Under the pieces are notes generated by a model, which saw nothing but the letters and a program-made list of their open reading frames with translations, did no database searches and had not been told where the DNA came from. 64,000 bases of DNA from Cherax quadricarinatus (Eukaryota > Arthropoda > Malacostraca > Decapoda > Parastacidae). How positions within the stretch are numbered: position 1 is the stretch's first letter; each line of letters opens with the position of its first letter. The DNA lies in contig NC_091355.1 of NCBI RefSeq assembly GCF_038502225.1, positions 18,164,648 to 18,228,647 on the forward strand, given 5' to 3'. This document shows positions 1 through 10,200 of the stretch, in pieces. The position numbers and the translations under genes are program-made.

Positions 1-212
1 AGTATTAAATTACTGTAAACTAGGCTAAAATAAACTGCGCTTGTTATAATTAAGTTAGGTAAGTTTTATAGGGTTTTTCTGGTGTATAATTACAAATTTT
101 TACATTAACATTAATGAAAAAAAATATATCTTAAAACTTATAAGAGAAAATTATAGAATGGACTTAATTTTAAATGAGTTCTTGCTAATTCACCAGTTTT
201 ACATATTCGGCA

Positions 213-214
<2 letters not shown>
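1..214 (+). mobile_element. TIR element (MITE-like), 3' part
   Basis: This is the right-hand part of an AT-rich interspersed element present at least five times in the window (also near 23.9, 24.3, 47.9 and 59.4 kb). It ends in the inverted-repeat sequence ATATTCGGCACG at 203-214, directly against an (AT)n tract. No protein is encoded. The terminal inverted repeat is only visible by comparison with the more complete copy at 24279-24665. The left end lies outside the window. Confidence 0.6.

Positions 215-306
<92 letters not shown>
215..306. repeat. (AT)n microsatellite
   Basis: About 92 bp of uninterrupted AT dinucleotides. It separates the end of the TIR element from an RTE retrotransposon fragment. 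Confidence 0.97.
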
Positions 307-308
<2 letters not shown>

Positions 309-592
309 ACTGCCTCCAGCCTTCTCCTCGCTGCAACATTCATCACCCATGTTTCACACCCATATAAGAGCGTTGGTAAAACTATACTCTCATACATTCC
401 CCTCTTTGCCTCCAAGGACAAAGTTCTTTGTCTCCACAGACTCCTAAGTGCACCACTCACCCTTTTCCCCTCATCAATTCTATGATTTACCTCATCTTTC
501 ATAGACCCATCCGCTGACATGTCCACTCCCAAATATCTGAATACATTCACCTCCTCCATACTCTCTCCCTCCAATCTGATATCCAATCTTAG
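307..592 (-). pseudogene. RTE-type reverse transcriptase fragment
   Basis: The minus strand reads as the part of an RTE-clade reverse transcriptase after the catalytic core. It contains the characteristic stretches FRYLGVDMSADGSM, LPTLLYGCETWVMN and VAARRRLEAV. It is nearly identical to the matching part of the longer RTE copy at 22891-23852. Both ends are truncated and each meets an (AT)n tract. The fragment lacks endonuclease and catalytic motifs and cannot be functional. Confidence 0.85.
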
Positions 593-595
593 ATT

Positions 596-596
<1 letters not shown>

Positions 597-633
<37 letters not shown>
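597..633. repeat. (AT)n microsatellite
   Basis: Short AT tract at the other edge of the RTE fragment, next to a small palindrome ATCCAATCT/AGATTGGAT at about 582-599. From 634 to 770 I see nothing recognisable. Confidence 0.95.
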
Positions 634-635
<2 letters not shown>

Positions 636-770
636 TACACAAATTGTTTCTCACTTTTTGTGCAATAACTTCTTCCCTTCAATTAACTGAAGACATATTT
701 TCAGGAAAAATCACCAAATGAAGAAAGAAAATGTGTTAGTTATTTACCCGTTGTCAAAGGCAGTGTAATC

Positions 771-1156
771 ACCTATTTGTGGTTTCAGGGGTCGATTCAT
801 AGCTCCTTGTCCCGCCTCTTCCCTGGTCTCTACTAGGTCCACTCGCTTTCTCCATGAGCCTTATCGGACCTCTTCTTTAAGCTGTGTATGGATCATGCCT
901 CCACTACATCAGTCTCCAATTGTTCCACTTCCTGACAACTCTCTGAAGAAATACTTCCTGACTTCTCTGTGACTAATCTGTGTTTTCAATTTCCATTTGT
1001 GACCCCTTGTTGCTGTGTCCCATCTCTGAAATATTGTCCCTCTCCACTTTGTCAATTCCTCTCAGAATATTGTATGTCTTCGTCATGTCTAAATCCCACC
1101 CCCCCTCCAGGTCTCCTGTCCTCCAGTGTCGTCAGGTTGATTTCCCTTAGCTTCTC
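771..1156 (-). pseudogene. Family B non-LTR retrotransposon, 3' fragment 1
   Basis: Read on the minus strand this is the decayed C-terminal end of the family B (Jockey/CR1-like) reverse transcriptase plus its 3' end. The same sequence recurs at 1181-1436, 11033-12715, 42950-43735, 52780-53860 and 59898-60036. The recurring 3' part, ...GAGGCGGG..CAGGAGCT..TCGA...CAAATAGGTGA, is recognisable. Many stops and frameshifts are present. Confidence 0.7.
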
Positions 1157-1180
1157 ATGTGTGTGTGTGTGTGTGTGTGT
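1157..1180. repeat. (GT)n tract between family B ends
   Basis: A short GT tract directly joined to ACTCACCTAATT, the reverse complement of the family B 3' end. It looks like the (AC)n tail of fragment 2. Confidence 0.9.
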
Positions 1181-1436
1181 ACTCACCTAATTGTGGTTGC
1201 AGGTGTCGAGACTCAGCTCCTGGCCCCGCCTCTTCATTAAACGCTACTAGGTCCTCTACCTGCTCCCTGAGCGTTATCATACCTCGTCTTAAAGCTATGT
1301 CTGGTTCCTTCCTCCACTATATCACTCGCCAGACTCTTCCACTTCCTGACCACTCTATGACTGAAGAAATACTTCCTAACATCCCTGTGACTCATCCGAG
1401 TCTTCAGATTAGTCACAGGGATGTTAGGGTGTGTGT
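1181..1436 (-). pseudogene. Family B retrotransposon, 3' fragment 2
   Basis: A second 5'-truncated family B 3' end, starting at the GT tract and running to about 1436. It includes the 3' untranslated part and the decayed C-terminal coding region. Its inner end contains an inverted repeat, CATCCCTGTGACT (about 1380) against AGTCACAGGGATG (about 1412). Confidence 0.7.
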
Positions 1437-1633
1437 GTACTCACCTAGTTGTACTCACCTAGTTGAGGTTGCGGGGGTCGAGTCCGAGCTCCTGGCCCCG
1501 CCTCTTCACTGATCGCTACTAGGTCACTCTCCCTGAGCCGTGAGCTTTATCATACCTCTGCTTAAAGCTATGTATGGATCCTGCCTCCACTACATCGCTT
1601 CCCAAACTATTCCACTTACTGACTACTCTGTGG

Positions 1634-1636
<3 letters not shown>
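1437..1636 (-). pseudogene. Family B retrotransposon, 3' fragment 3
   Basis: A third copy of the same 3' end begins with GTACTCACCTAGTTG, partly duplicated, and runs into a long (GT)n tract on its other side. Three ends of one family stacked in the same orientation suggest repeated insertion near the same AC/GT-rich target, or local duplication. Confidence 0.65.

Positions 1637-1713
<77 letters not shown>
1637..1713. repeat. (GT)n microsatellite
   Basis: About 77 bp of GT repeats bordering family B fragment 3. Confidence 0.97.
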
Positions 1714-1715
<2 letters not shown>

Positions 1716-2592
1716 ACCTTCAATGGTTAGGGAAATTCCAATAAAACTTTTAGTGAGAGTGTCGTGACTCGGGAAAGATTTACCATGTCCGGAACTTGAG
1801 TAGAGCGACCGAGGGTAACCTAGCATCTGAAACTCCTGTTATGGCATACATTTACTGCTACTCCCTGCTTCCATTATGCAGACTCTGCCTGACAAACATT
1901 GCACGGTTGCTCCATGTCCTCCCTTTTATAATCATGCGTATTAATATTATTGCGTTTATGGAGGTAGCGATAAACTAGTAGTCGTCTTGAGGTACCTGGA
2001 GCACTGTGAGGTAATCAGGTTTGTTCCAAGGAGAGGGAGGATGCTTTTAATTCACTGGATTAAGAAATCCCTCACGACAAGGCACCTCCCAGGAGGGGTG
2101 CATGTTTATGTAGCAGTCCACACTGGTGGTGTAAAGCTCTCCAGTTATATAATATTAAATAACATTCACTTATTCGTTCTGTGTAAAGTTTATCTAGGCC
2201 TTCAAAGAGACAGAAGCGACCAGTTTCCTAAAATACATAAGCACATTAAGCTTGAAGCCGCTCGGATGTTGCATTATCAAGTCATGAGCATTGTAGAATT
2301 GAATCTAATCAAGTGAGACACTCATAAAATATCACTTACAAAGCAGTAGGTCAGTCTTTCCAGTTTCCTCCAGAAAAGCAAATATGGACCTAGTAAGGCC
2401 AGAATCAATCCAAACTCTTCTCGAAATAGGATTGACCAGCTAGTATAGCAAGAAAATAATTTTTAAGTATAGTGTACATTACAGACAAATTTTCGACAAT
2501 AGTTTTGAGGGAAAATAGATGGTAGAGACAAAAGAGAAAGTTATTTAGATTTAACCTAATATAACCAGATAGTCAAGCACTAGTACTTATTT
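1714..2592. other. Spacer without recognisable gene
   Basis: AT-rich sequence. An open frame at 1987-2316 (+, 109 codons) has no recognisable domain, no evident splice context and no repeat partner in the window. I treat it as chance. Confidence 0.5.
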
Positions 2593-2775
2593 CTGATCTA
2601 AAGAGACATCCCCCAATTATTTCAGATAGCCAATTCGATTAATAAAAGTGGCATATATTAACTTTCACAACCAGAGACTGCTTCCTATGAGGAAAACGTA
2701 TTAACACAAAAATTTTAAAACCGACGAGATGCCTTTTCCAGTTACTGCAAAGACTCCAACAGAATTTATACCTAC

Positions 2776-2878
2776 ACAAACCATACCACGGGCGGGGTTA
2801 GAACCTGCGGTCTAAGAGTCTCAAAACTTCAGACCGACGCGTTAGCGTGGTTCTACCCCCGCCCGTGGTATGGTTTGT
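2776..2878 (-). mobile_element. tRNA-like palindromic SINE fragment
   Basis: Two 30-nt arms (2776-2805 and 2849-2878) are inverted copies with one mismatch and enclose a 43-nt loop. On the minus strand the loop and one arm read like the 3' part of a tRNA. There is an internal hairpin GGTCTGAAG/CTCTTAGACC, then GGTTCTAACCCC, which resembles a polymerase III B box. A tRNA-derived SINE is the likeliest identity. It is too altered to be a tRNA gene. Confidence 0.5.
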
Positions 2879-3754
2879 TGGCAATGGTGTCATTACAATT
2901 TCGTGAGTCAAGTTATACCTACACAGCCTAAATCCATGACACGATCCATCCATTCCATGTGATGTATCAGCCACTGAAGAATGATCTGTATAAAACTAAG
3001 CAGAGGTCACTTTCGATTTTCAATTGCTACTAGTAATAATAGTTCTCCAGAGTTGAAAATATGAAGCAGATCGTGAAGGATGTTCTGTACCTACAAATAA
3101 AAACCATTTAGAAAAGAATGGAAAACAAGAACACTGTACTTAACAATATTCCAGCTCTGATAAATAATACTCTAAGGGTTTGCTAAACTAGTAAATATTA
3201 AAAACGATATAAAAACAATTTCTCAATATTTCTCATTTTTTTTATTTTTGTATTTGTATTCTATTAAAATTCTCTACAACCTTAAGTGAAAAACATTTTT
3301 TTGTGTGTTCTGAAGGAAGTTTAATTCGAATTTTTCTATGAAATTAGCAAGTGCCATTGCATTCAAAAAAACCAGCCGACCAGAAGACCCATTCTCTAGT
3401 TATTGCAAGGAAACCAATATATTGAATAAAATTGGTAACCGAAAATTTACAGATCGCAACTTGAAAGCCAAGTTTTTTTTGTAATAAAACCCATTTTGAA
3501 GCCTACCCGGAAACGCATTCTCCAGTAAATGTGAATCAGCGAGTCAAAGGATAGCAATTTCACTAAAAATTTCGAATTTGCATCCTTATATTCTAAACTT
3601 ATAAGATGTTAACCTTTTAAATGAATGCATTAGAAGCCTATTTGGCTAAGCATCTTCCTTACTGAACGAGAATCATAATAATTACTTAATAAAACTGGCA
3701 TATTGTTAGCAATGCAGCCCAATAACACATCTGGGATAAAAATTTCATGTCGAT

Positions 3755-4059
3755 TATTATTATTATTATTATTATTATTAAAGATTAGCCGGCATTCTCC
3801 CGGCCCGGGCCTTTTCCAAGTGGTGGCCCGGCCTTGGCTCCCTCTTTAGGGAGTGTCTGAGACCTAAGTCTCCCATGGGAGGAGGCACAAGTACCTCCTC
3901 ATCTTTGGGACCAACTGTCCCCAGGCCTAGCCACAAGCTAGGCCTCTCTGGTCTGCCATCCCCGCCCCAAGGGGGCTAATGGGAATGACAGTCTTATGAG
4001 CTAAAAGCTCGGGCTCAGGCACCTACCCTACCCTAGAAAGGCTGGGCATGGTGTCGATG
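3755..4059 (-). mobile_element. SINE-A, full-length copy with 10-bp TSD
   Basis: A GC-rich element of about 305 bp that contrasts with its AT-rich surroundings. On the minus strand it starts CATCGACACCATGCC and ends in an (AAT)n tail. It is flanked by the perfect direct repeat TCATGTCGAT at 3745-3754 and 4060-4069. Two more copies with the same 5' end lie at 60688-60980 and 60991-61287. A shared 5' end, a TSD and a simple-repeat tail indicate retrotransposition of a short non-autonomous element. I cannot identify the parental RNA. It carries several short hairpins but no clear A and B boxes. Confidence 0.8.
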
Positions 4060-4109
4060 TCATGTCGATCTGAAGACGCATTCTCCAGTTAACTCACGTC
4101 CAAAGATTC

Positions 4110-4450
4110 CTAGTATTAAAAACTAATTTATTATAATAAATTTGCCTATATACACACTAAACTAAATGGGTGTTCTCTTGTCCATGAAATTAATCAGCCT
4201 TTAGATATTAAAGCCTTTCAAAAGAGGGAGATCAAATACACTAATAATTTAAAAACAAAAACTTTACATTTTACACCAAAAAATATACAGGTGTCGACCT
4301 ACATACTTGAATTCCATTCTCCTCTGTCGTCTAATTAGGAGACACTTTATTAGAACGTTCGAGGCCAAGCAGCAGAAAGTTTTGTAAATTATGGGTGGTA
4401 TTACTGGAAGCTGGGAGTGGGTTCCACACATATGGTCATAAGGTACATGT
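4110..4450. other. Spacer without recognisable gene
   Basis: AT-rich sequence with only short open frames and no repeat partner noticed in the window. Confidence 0.5.
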
Positions 4451-4655
4451 ACACGCCAGTTGCTCCAAGAATCTTGTTCTAGTTACTATACTACAGTGCC
4501 TCACAGGACCACCAAATTCTACAAGAGCCAAGCACCCAGCCAAGTTAGGCGAGTTACCCTTGGTCCGAGGACATACGGTGGTGTGGGTGCCTCTGAGCTA
4601 ATTACATTCTACTCCCTGTTTGGTGTACTAGTACACCAAACCACTCGTTCGTGGT
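4450..4655 (-). mobile_element. SINE-D fragment with perfect 24-nt palindrome
   Basis: This sequence is shared with 25020-25140 and, in opposite orientation, with 42120-42260. Common blocks are TCCGAGGACATACGGTGG, GGTGCCTCTGAG and CTACTCCCTGTTTGGTGTAC. The block ending at 4618-4641 is a perfect 24-nt palindrome centred on TACTAGTA. The family is short, dispersed and non-coding, so it is probably a SINE. Boundaries are uncertain. Confidence 0.5.
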
Positions 4656-4662
4656 AACAATA

Positions 4663-5454
<792 letters not shown>

Positions 5455-5464
5455 TACTGCTTTG

Positions 5465-5629
5465 GTCCCCTCAAGGAAGGTTCCTTGATGTTGGTGAGGG
5501 GCTCTTGATTTAGGGAATTGGATATGTGCTCCAGTTCCCCAAATTAAGCCTGAATGCCTTCCACATCCCCCCCCCCAGGCGCTGTATAATCCTCCGGGTT
5601 TAGCGCTTCCCCTTTGATTATAATAATAA
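5465..5629 (+). mobile_element. SINE-B copy with 10-bp TSD
   Basis: An element of about 165 bp flanked by the perfect direct repeat TACTGCTTTG at 5455-5464 and 5630-5639. It ends in a TTATAATAATAA tail. A second copy lies at 8793-8958 and a relic at 8020-8160. Shared blocks are GGTTCCTTGATG, GAGGGGCTCTTGAT, CTCCAGTTCCC and the tail-proximal GGGTTTAGCGCTTCC. No coding capacity. Confidence 0.75.
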
Positions 5630-5639
5630 TACTGCTTTG

Positions 5640-7104
5640 ATGAAGGTAACCTCTAACCTGAATGAGAACAGCCGCTGACCTAGGAGAGAACTATCACTGT
5701 CTTGGTGACAAATTTCAGCTGCTTAAATATGGGAAGTCTGGAGAACTTAAAAATAACACTGTATACGAAACTCAAAATCAGCAAACAGAATAAAAGGAAC
5801 ATTAGAAAAATCAAAGGCGCAATTATGAAAGCTGAACTTCCCTTCAAAGAACACAATGAAATAAATATCAGGAAGCCAGGAAAATAGTACCTATGTAGAC
5901 ACTATTCACATCTTTTTTGCCCTCTTGCTTAGAGTATTATTGTGTTAACGGGAAATATATCAAAGCTGCAACAGATACAGCGATTATATATGGACTGCAT
6001 AGAACAAATAAATAATTTAAATTACTGGAAAATCCTCGAAGTCCTAATACGTACTTCAAAAGCGGAGTATAGACACACAAATTCTTGGTATTATCTATGT
6101 GAAAGGTACTTGAGAGAATAGTTCCAAATTTATACACTAATACCATACAGGAGTTAGAGAAATAAGAGAAAATGTAAAATAAACCCTGTGAAAAGCAGGG
6201 GCTCCATGGACACCATAAGAAAACACTGCATTAACATCCGTGGGCCCATGTTAACACTCCACCAGAAGATACCAGTGAGACTACCGGAAGAAGTGTAGAA
6301 GTCTTCAAGAAAAACACGGTAAATACCTTGCCACGTGCTGGATCAACAAGGTTGTGATTGAAATGTAAACCAGCGGGTCACCAGCAGCAACAGCCTGGTT
6401 GACCCGGCAAGCACAAGACAAGCTGCGGAAGAAGAAAAACTTTTAAAACCTGTGAAAGGTAAATAAAAGTTAAGGGTATTTGTGAGAATCACTATCCTGG
6501 GAAAATAAATTGAGTTGAAATTAAATTCACGTCCAGATAAATAAAATTTTGCAAAGTCATAGTATGTCTTATCCAGCATTTCTATTCTTCATTTAGTTAT
6601 CAAATTTAAAAAATTGCTTGCAGTCTTCAAAATCTATATTTTAGAGGTGTTTTAGGCACGACAGACGTCAGCACTGCTTTCACTGCCACTTCCAGCATCA
6701 TGCGAGACATCACGAAAGTGCTTTGAAATTCACAATGTTTCTCCATGTGGATATTTTGCATATTGTGACATCACCCGTTTACTGTGATCTTATTGTACCA
6801 TTGGATACCACACGTCCTTCAATATGCCGAGTCAGGTGTAAGATCATATGTGATGCAGCATGTCAGCCTTATAAGCCTTGTGTAAGTTTGTATGTATGTG
6901 TGGATACACACGTGTGTATGTGTTAATATGTATATTGGGGGAAGAAAACAATTCAAGCAACCACTTATAGGGGGGCCTCCTGGGACCTAATAAGAAAACT
7001 GACAAAAATAAAAATTCACACTTTTCATAAAATTCTTAATTTTAACGAGGACTGACTTTCCTGTTTTAAGAACAAACATTTCTCATTGTTTCTCCAAAAT
7101 TTTC
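5640..7104. other. Spacer; two small repeat fragments
   Basis: No gene recognised. A stretch at about 6333-6425 (GGATCAACAAGG...AGCAACAGCCTGG) resembles low-copy interspersed repeat matter but has no good partner in the window. 6738-6795 is annotated separately. Confidence 0.4.
6738..6795 (+). repeat. Fragment shared with the 42.8-kb palindrome flank
   Basis: TTTTGCATATTGTGACATC followed by GTTTACTGTGATCTTATTG is almost the same as 42820-42862, just outside the right arm of the large palindrome. It is a solo end fragment of that family. Confidence 0.6.
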
Positions 7105-7159
7105 GTTTAACTCGAGAATGCCTTATTAAATAGGTTTTAAGGGGTACCTAAGTACCCCA

Positions 7160-7490
7160 AGTACCAAATAACATGTTCATTTTTCCACTATAATCTACCT
7201 TGTCCATAATTTCTATCGCATTTGCTTCGTCTTTTTCGTAAGGTGAAGTTTAGAATCTTTCCTTAATTCATGGTATGACTTTAATGACAACTGCGGAGCT
7301 CACATCTCTACAATACAATTGTCATCAAAGATTTGTTAAGTTATACCATGAATTAAAGAAAGATCCTGGACTTCACCTTACGAAACAGACGAAGCAAATG
7401 CGATAGTAATTATTGACAATGTAGATTACAGGATTACAGGCCCACTGACTTATGCTAGAAAAGTTCTTTTCAAAGAAAAATGAACATGTT
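7160..7490. repeat. Imperfect fold-back element
   Basis: About 100-bp arms face each other: AACATGTTCATTTTTCCACT...GGTGAAGTTTAGAATC...CATGGTATGAC (7170-7280) against GTTATACCATG...GATCCTGGACTTCACC...AAATGAACATGTT (7335-7490). The arms differ by substitutions and an insertion. The right part also contains a 40-bp direct duplication of GCTAGAAAAGTTCTTTTC (7453 and 7493). That last block recurs at 9910. Confidence 0.55.
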
Positions 7491-8019
7491 TTGCTAGAAA
7501 AGTTCTTTTCAAAGAAAAAGGAATGTGTTATTGGAAGATGGGGAACTTACGTGCCTCTTAAAGTTACGACTCTGATGCCCTGTAACTAGAACGAGAGTCA
7601 GGGCACTATTTGTAAGCGTGGGGTTCTTTAATGGGCAATGTTTCAGGCCATTTCCTGATTTTTTCCTTTTGATAACTGGAGGAAACCTACTCTGGTAGGC
7701 TTAAAAATTCCAAGCTCGTATATCGTACTTAAAAGGAGGTTGGTGTTGTTAATGGATCATGTAGTGGCCATTTTGCCACCACTTGTTCTGGTTACTGCCT
7801 TCTTGCCATGAATTTGTTGTTTGAGTATTTAAAATATTTATTTATAATGTGGAAAAAGAACCTTACAAAACGCCAACATTAATAAATATTTGTGGATCTC
7901 TTTTCCACGTTATAAATTATTTTATATTCCCAAATTACAAATAAATTCATCACAACAAGGCATATCACCACTATAAAGAATAATAATGGTCTAGCATTAT
8001 TATTCTTTATAGCATTATT

Positions 8020-8160
8020 TTGCCTTGGTGCTGGTGAGGGACTTTTGATCCAAGGAAATGAATTGACCGTCACATTGCTTGAATTGAATCTGAATGCATC
8101 CCATTCCACGGAACGAGATGCATTACTGGTTTAGCGCTATGAACATCAGTCTGTAATGGG
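8020..8160 (+). mobile_element. SINE-B relic
   Basis: Degenerate copy: CTGGTGAGGGACTTTTGATC, GAATCTGAATGCATCCCA and GGTTTAGCGCT are in the same order as in the better copies. No clear target duplication. Confidence 0.5.
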
Positions 8161-8792
8161 TGCTTCATCATCTCAGACAGATGACAAATTCCTTGGCTTT
8201 ATGCTAAGCAGGTGCACATTATGTTGGATTTTGTGCACTAACTTGAGAATGCCTCTTCGGGTAGGCGTTAAACTGTAAGTGCTGATGCGTTCTTCCCTTA
8301 GGAAGCTTCGCCTTGATTTTACATTGTGTAAGTTCTAATGTGCCAGTTTTATTAGTCAAGTTGGTTTCTGTGAAATAAGCGGAGAATGTGTCTTCTGATT
8401 GTCAAAAAAATCACGGTATCTGACTTTACTGGGTTACTTGGATTAAATCTGCATAATGGTCATTTAATGAATCATACTTAATTACTTACATGCTTGTAAC
8501 CTTGAATGCCGGTATATCTTACTCAGAGAAAAATTTGCATTTAGGTCTGTGTTGATCCCAATTTGCTTTTTTATAGAAGGCCCTGGTAACATTTCAATAG
8601 CGATTTTCATGCGATAAACTCTGTCTCATCTAATTTCCCTCACTCTTCATCGCTATTAGCTGGATAATTCAAATTCTGATTTTCTCTAAACTTAATGTTC
8701 TGGTGTATTTTGGGATACTGGTCCCTCTGGGATAACAAGAGAATTAATAATTTGCCAGTGTTGCAATGTTAAGATTATTTTCACATTCTTCA

Positions 8793-8958
8793 TTCCTCTA
8801 GGGAGGTTCCTTGACGCTGGTGAGGAGCTCTTGATCTAAGGAATTGGATCTGTGTTCCAGTTCCCTGAATTGAGCCTGAATACCTTCCACCCCTCTCCCC
8901 GCAAATGCACTGTATAATCATACGGGTTTAATGCTCCCCCATAATTTATTCTTTATTA
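8793..8958 (+). mobile_element. SINE-B copy with 13-bp TSD
   Basis: Flanked by the perfect 13-bp direct repeat TTCACATTCTTCA at 8780-8792 and 8959-8971. The body matches the copy at 5465-5629. The tail is AT-rich (ATAATTTATTCTTTATTA). Confidence 0.75.
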
Positions 8959-9227
8959 TTCACATTCTTCAAGGTAGCTTCGTGTTGTGGAGAAAGAAGG
9001 TATAAGGTTGGTGACTTCTTGTAGTGTTGATCTCGAGAAGACCGTTATTGATGACATTCTCTTCACGACTCCAACACGAACTGAACTAAGTCGAGTCTTC
9101 TATTCAATTCACACTCGAAGAGAAAGTCGATGGCCCTCTACAATTCCTCTATGTCCCACTGAACGTTTCAAAGTCTTTCGCAGTCCTACCAATCAACACT
9201 ATTTTCTCCATTACTACTAGCACCACG

Positions 9228-9860
9228 ACACTAAGACTAAGCGTGACAATCACTGGCTTCTTCCTATGTTCTCTCAGTATCTGTAGTGAATCCCTTGAAG
9301 AATGTTCTTTCTTAAAACAAATCTTTTCTTTCAAACGTCTTTGTCCTCGTCATTTCATCAGACACTGCAGACGCCTTGCACACATCTTCAGCTCGCCTAG
9401 ATGAGACATCACCAAAAGAATATACATAGTCCTCCATAACTTTTATTGTTAAACCCATCTCCGGCGTTCTCTTCAACTCCAAATATCAAGTATGTACCCA
9501 TGACTCTTCTACAACCAAGAAAATCACCAGTAAGGGACACCTTAAGTCCAGTCCATGGCACAGGTATACACAATCCTTTACATGGATCGTGACCAAATAT
9601 ACGTGGGAGAAACATTGAAAGACCTCAAACGAATTTCTGAATATCTGTATGCCAACAGAATGGACCACTTAAGGAGTCATGCGTTTCACTGAAACTCCCA
9701 CAACCACTTGATCAGTTATAAAGAAGCCCGACTCATTACCAAAGACACTTCAGAGCAGTAGCTTGAGGAATTATCACTAATCAACGTATCAAATAACGTA
9801 AGCCAGAATTGCTGCTTCTGCAACATAGCTGAGCACCTGCCAGGAAGATTCTAGATCTGA
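9228..9860 (+). pseudogene. Penelope-like element, C-terminal RT and GIY-YIG relic
   Basis: Two translated blocks match the layout of Penelope-like retroelements. At about 9228-9400 the stretch GFFLCSLSICSESLEE resembles the end of the reverse transcriptase domain. From 9564 the reading VYTILYMDRDQIYVGETLKD, followed by a basic stretch, LRSHAFH and NSHNHLISYKEARLI, matches a GIY-YIG endonuclease; here GIY is read as VY and YIG as YVG. In-frame stops after AFH and TSEQ, and a frame change between blocks, show it is dead. Nearby terminal-repeat-like sequences at 25.7, 27.5, 52.4 and 55.3 kb may belong to related elements. Confidence 0.65.
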
Positions 9861-9889
9861 TTTCCACATAGCAACATAATGTATACATA

Positions 9890-10200
9890 CTGGCCCACTG
9901 ACTTACGCTAGAAAAGTTCTTTTCAAAGTCAACCATGCTCCTTCATATCTGTCAAGTCTGTTTTAAATATCCAATGTTGTGACAACTGCGTGGGTGTAAG
10001 GTTATCAATAAAGAGTCGCATCACATTACATTTATCCAGAAAGAATAAAAAGCACAATACCGTGAATGGAGCAATAAACAAATAACCCGCACGTAGGAAA
10101 ATGAAACCTATGACTACCGAAACACCGTCAAACGTTTCCTTCTGTGTGTGGGTTATTTGTTTACGTCTTTATCAACTGTAACGATATTGTACACCATTTC
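9890..10200 (+). repeat. Dispersed repeat downstream of the Penelope relic
   Basis: Contains GGCCCACTGACTTACGCTAG and AAAAGTTCTTTTCAAAG, also found at 7438-7520. The block AATAACCCGCACGTAGGA is shared with 53925 and is repeated inverted at about 10150. This may be the terminal part of the Penelope-like element, but the boundary is unclear. Confidence 0.4.

Larger units (their letters stand above)
2593..4097 (+). repeat. Decayed array of a recurring ~35-45 nt box
   Basis: A degenerate box of the form AAGCCGAYCNGAAGACGCAT followed by TCTCCAGTTATTGCA recurs near 2593, 2716, 3374, 3495, 3631 (weak) and 4063. Spacing is about 120-150 bp once inserted SINEs are subtracted. Similar boxes occur reversed at 7105-8405 and again at 50699-51780. 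The sequence between boxes is AT-rich and not obviously conserved. I do not know what this element is. It could be a very old tandem repeat or the remains of a repetitive coding unit. Confidence 0.5.
7105..8405 (-). repeat. Decayed box array, reverse orientation
   Basis: Minus-strand versions of the box seen at 2593-4097 occur at about 7105-7140 (AAGGCATTCTCGAGTTA), 7671-7712, 8234-8280 (GAAGAGGCATTCTCAAGTTA) and 8369-8402 (AGAAGACACATTCTCCGCTT). The last two are 135 bp apart. Other insertions interrupt the array. Confidence 0.45.

Noticed and set aside
1987..2316. 109-codon frame as a host exon
   Set aside because: No domain, no splice-site context that I could support, and base composition like the flanks.
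4618..4641. 24-nt palindrome as a protein-binding operator
   Set aside because: It lies within a dispersed SINE-D fragment, and the related copy at 25.1 kb lacks the symmetry, so there is no evidence of a regulatory role.
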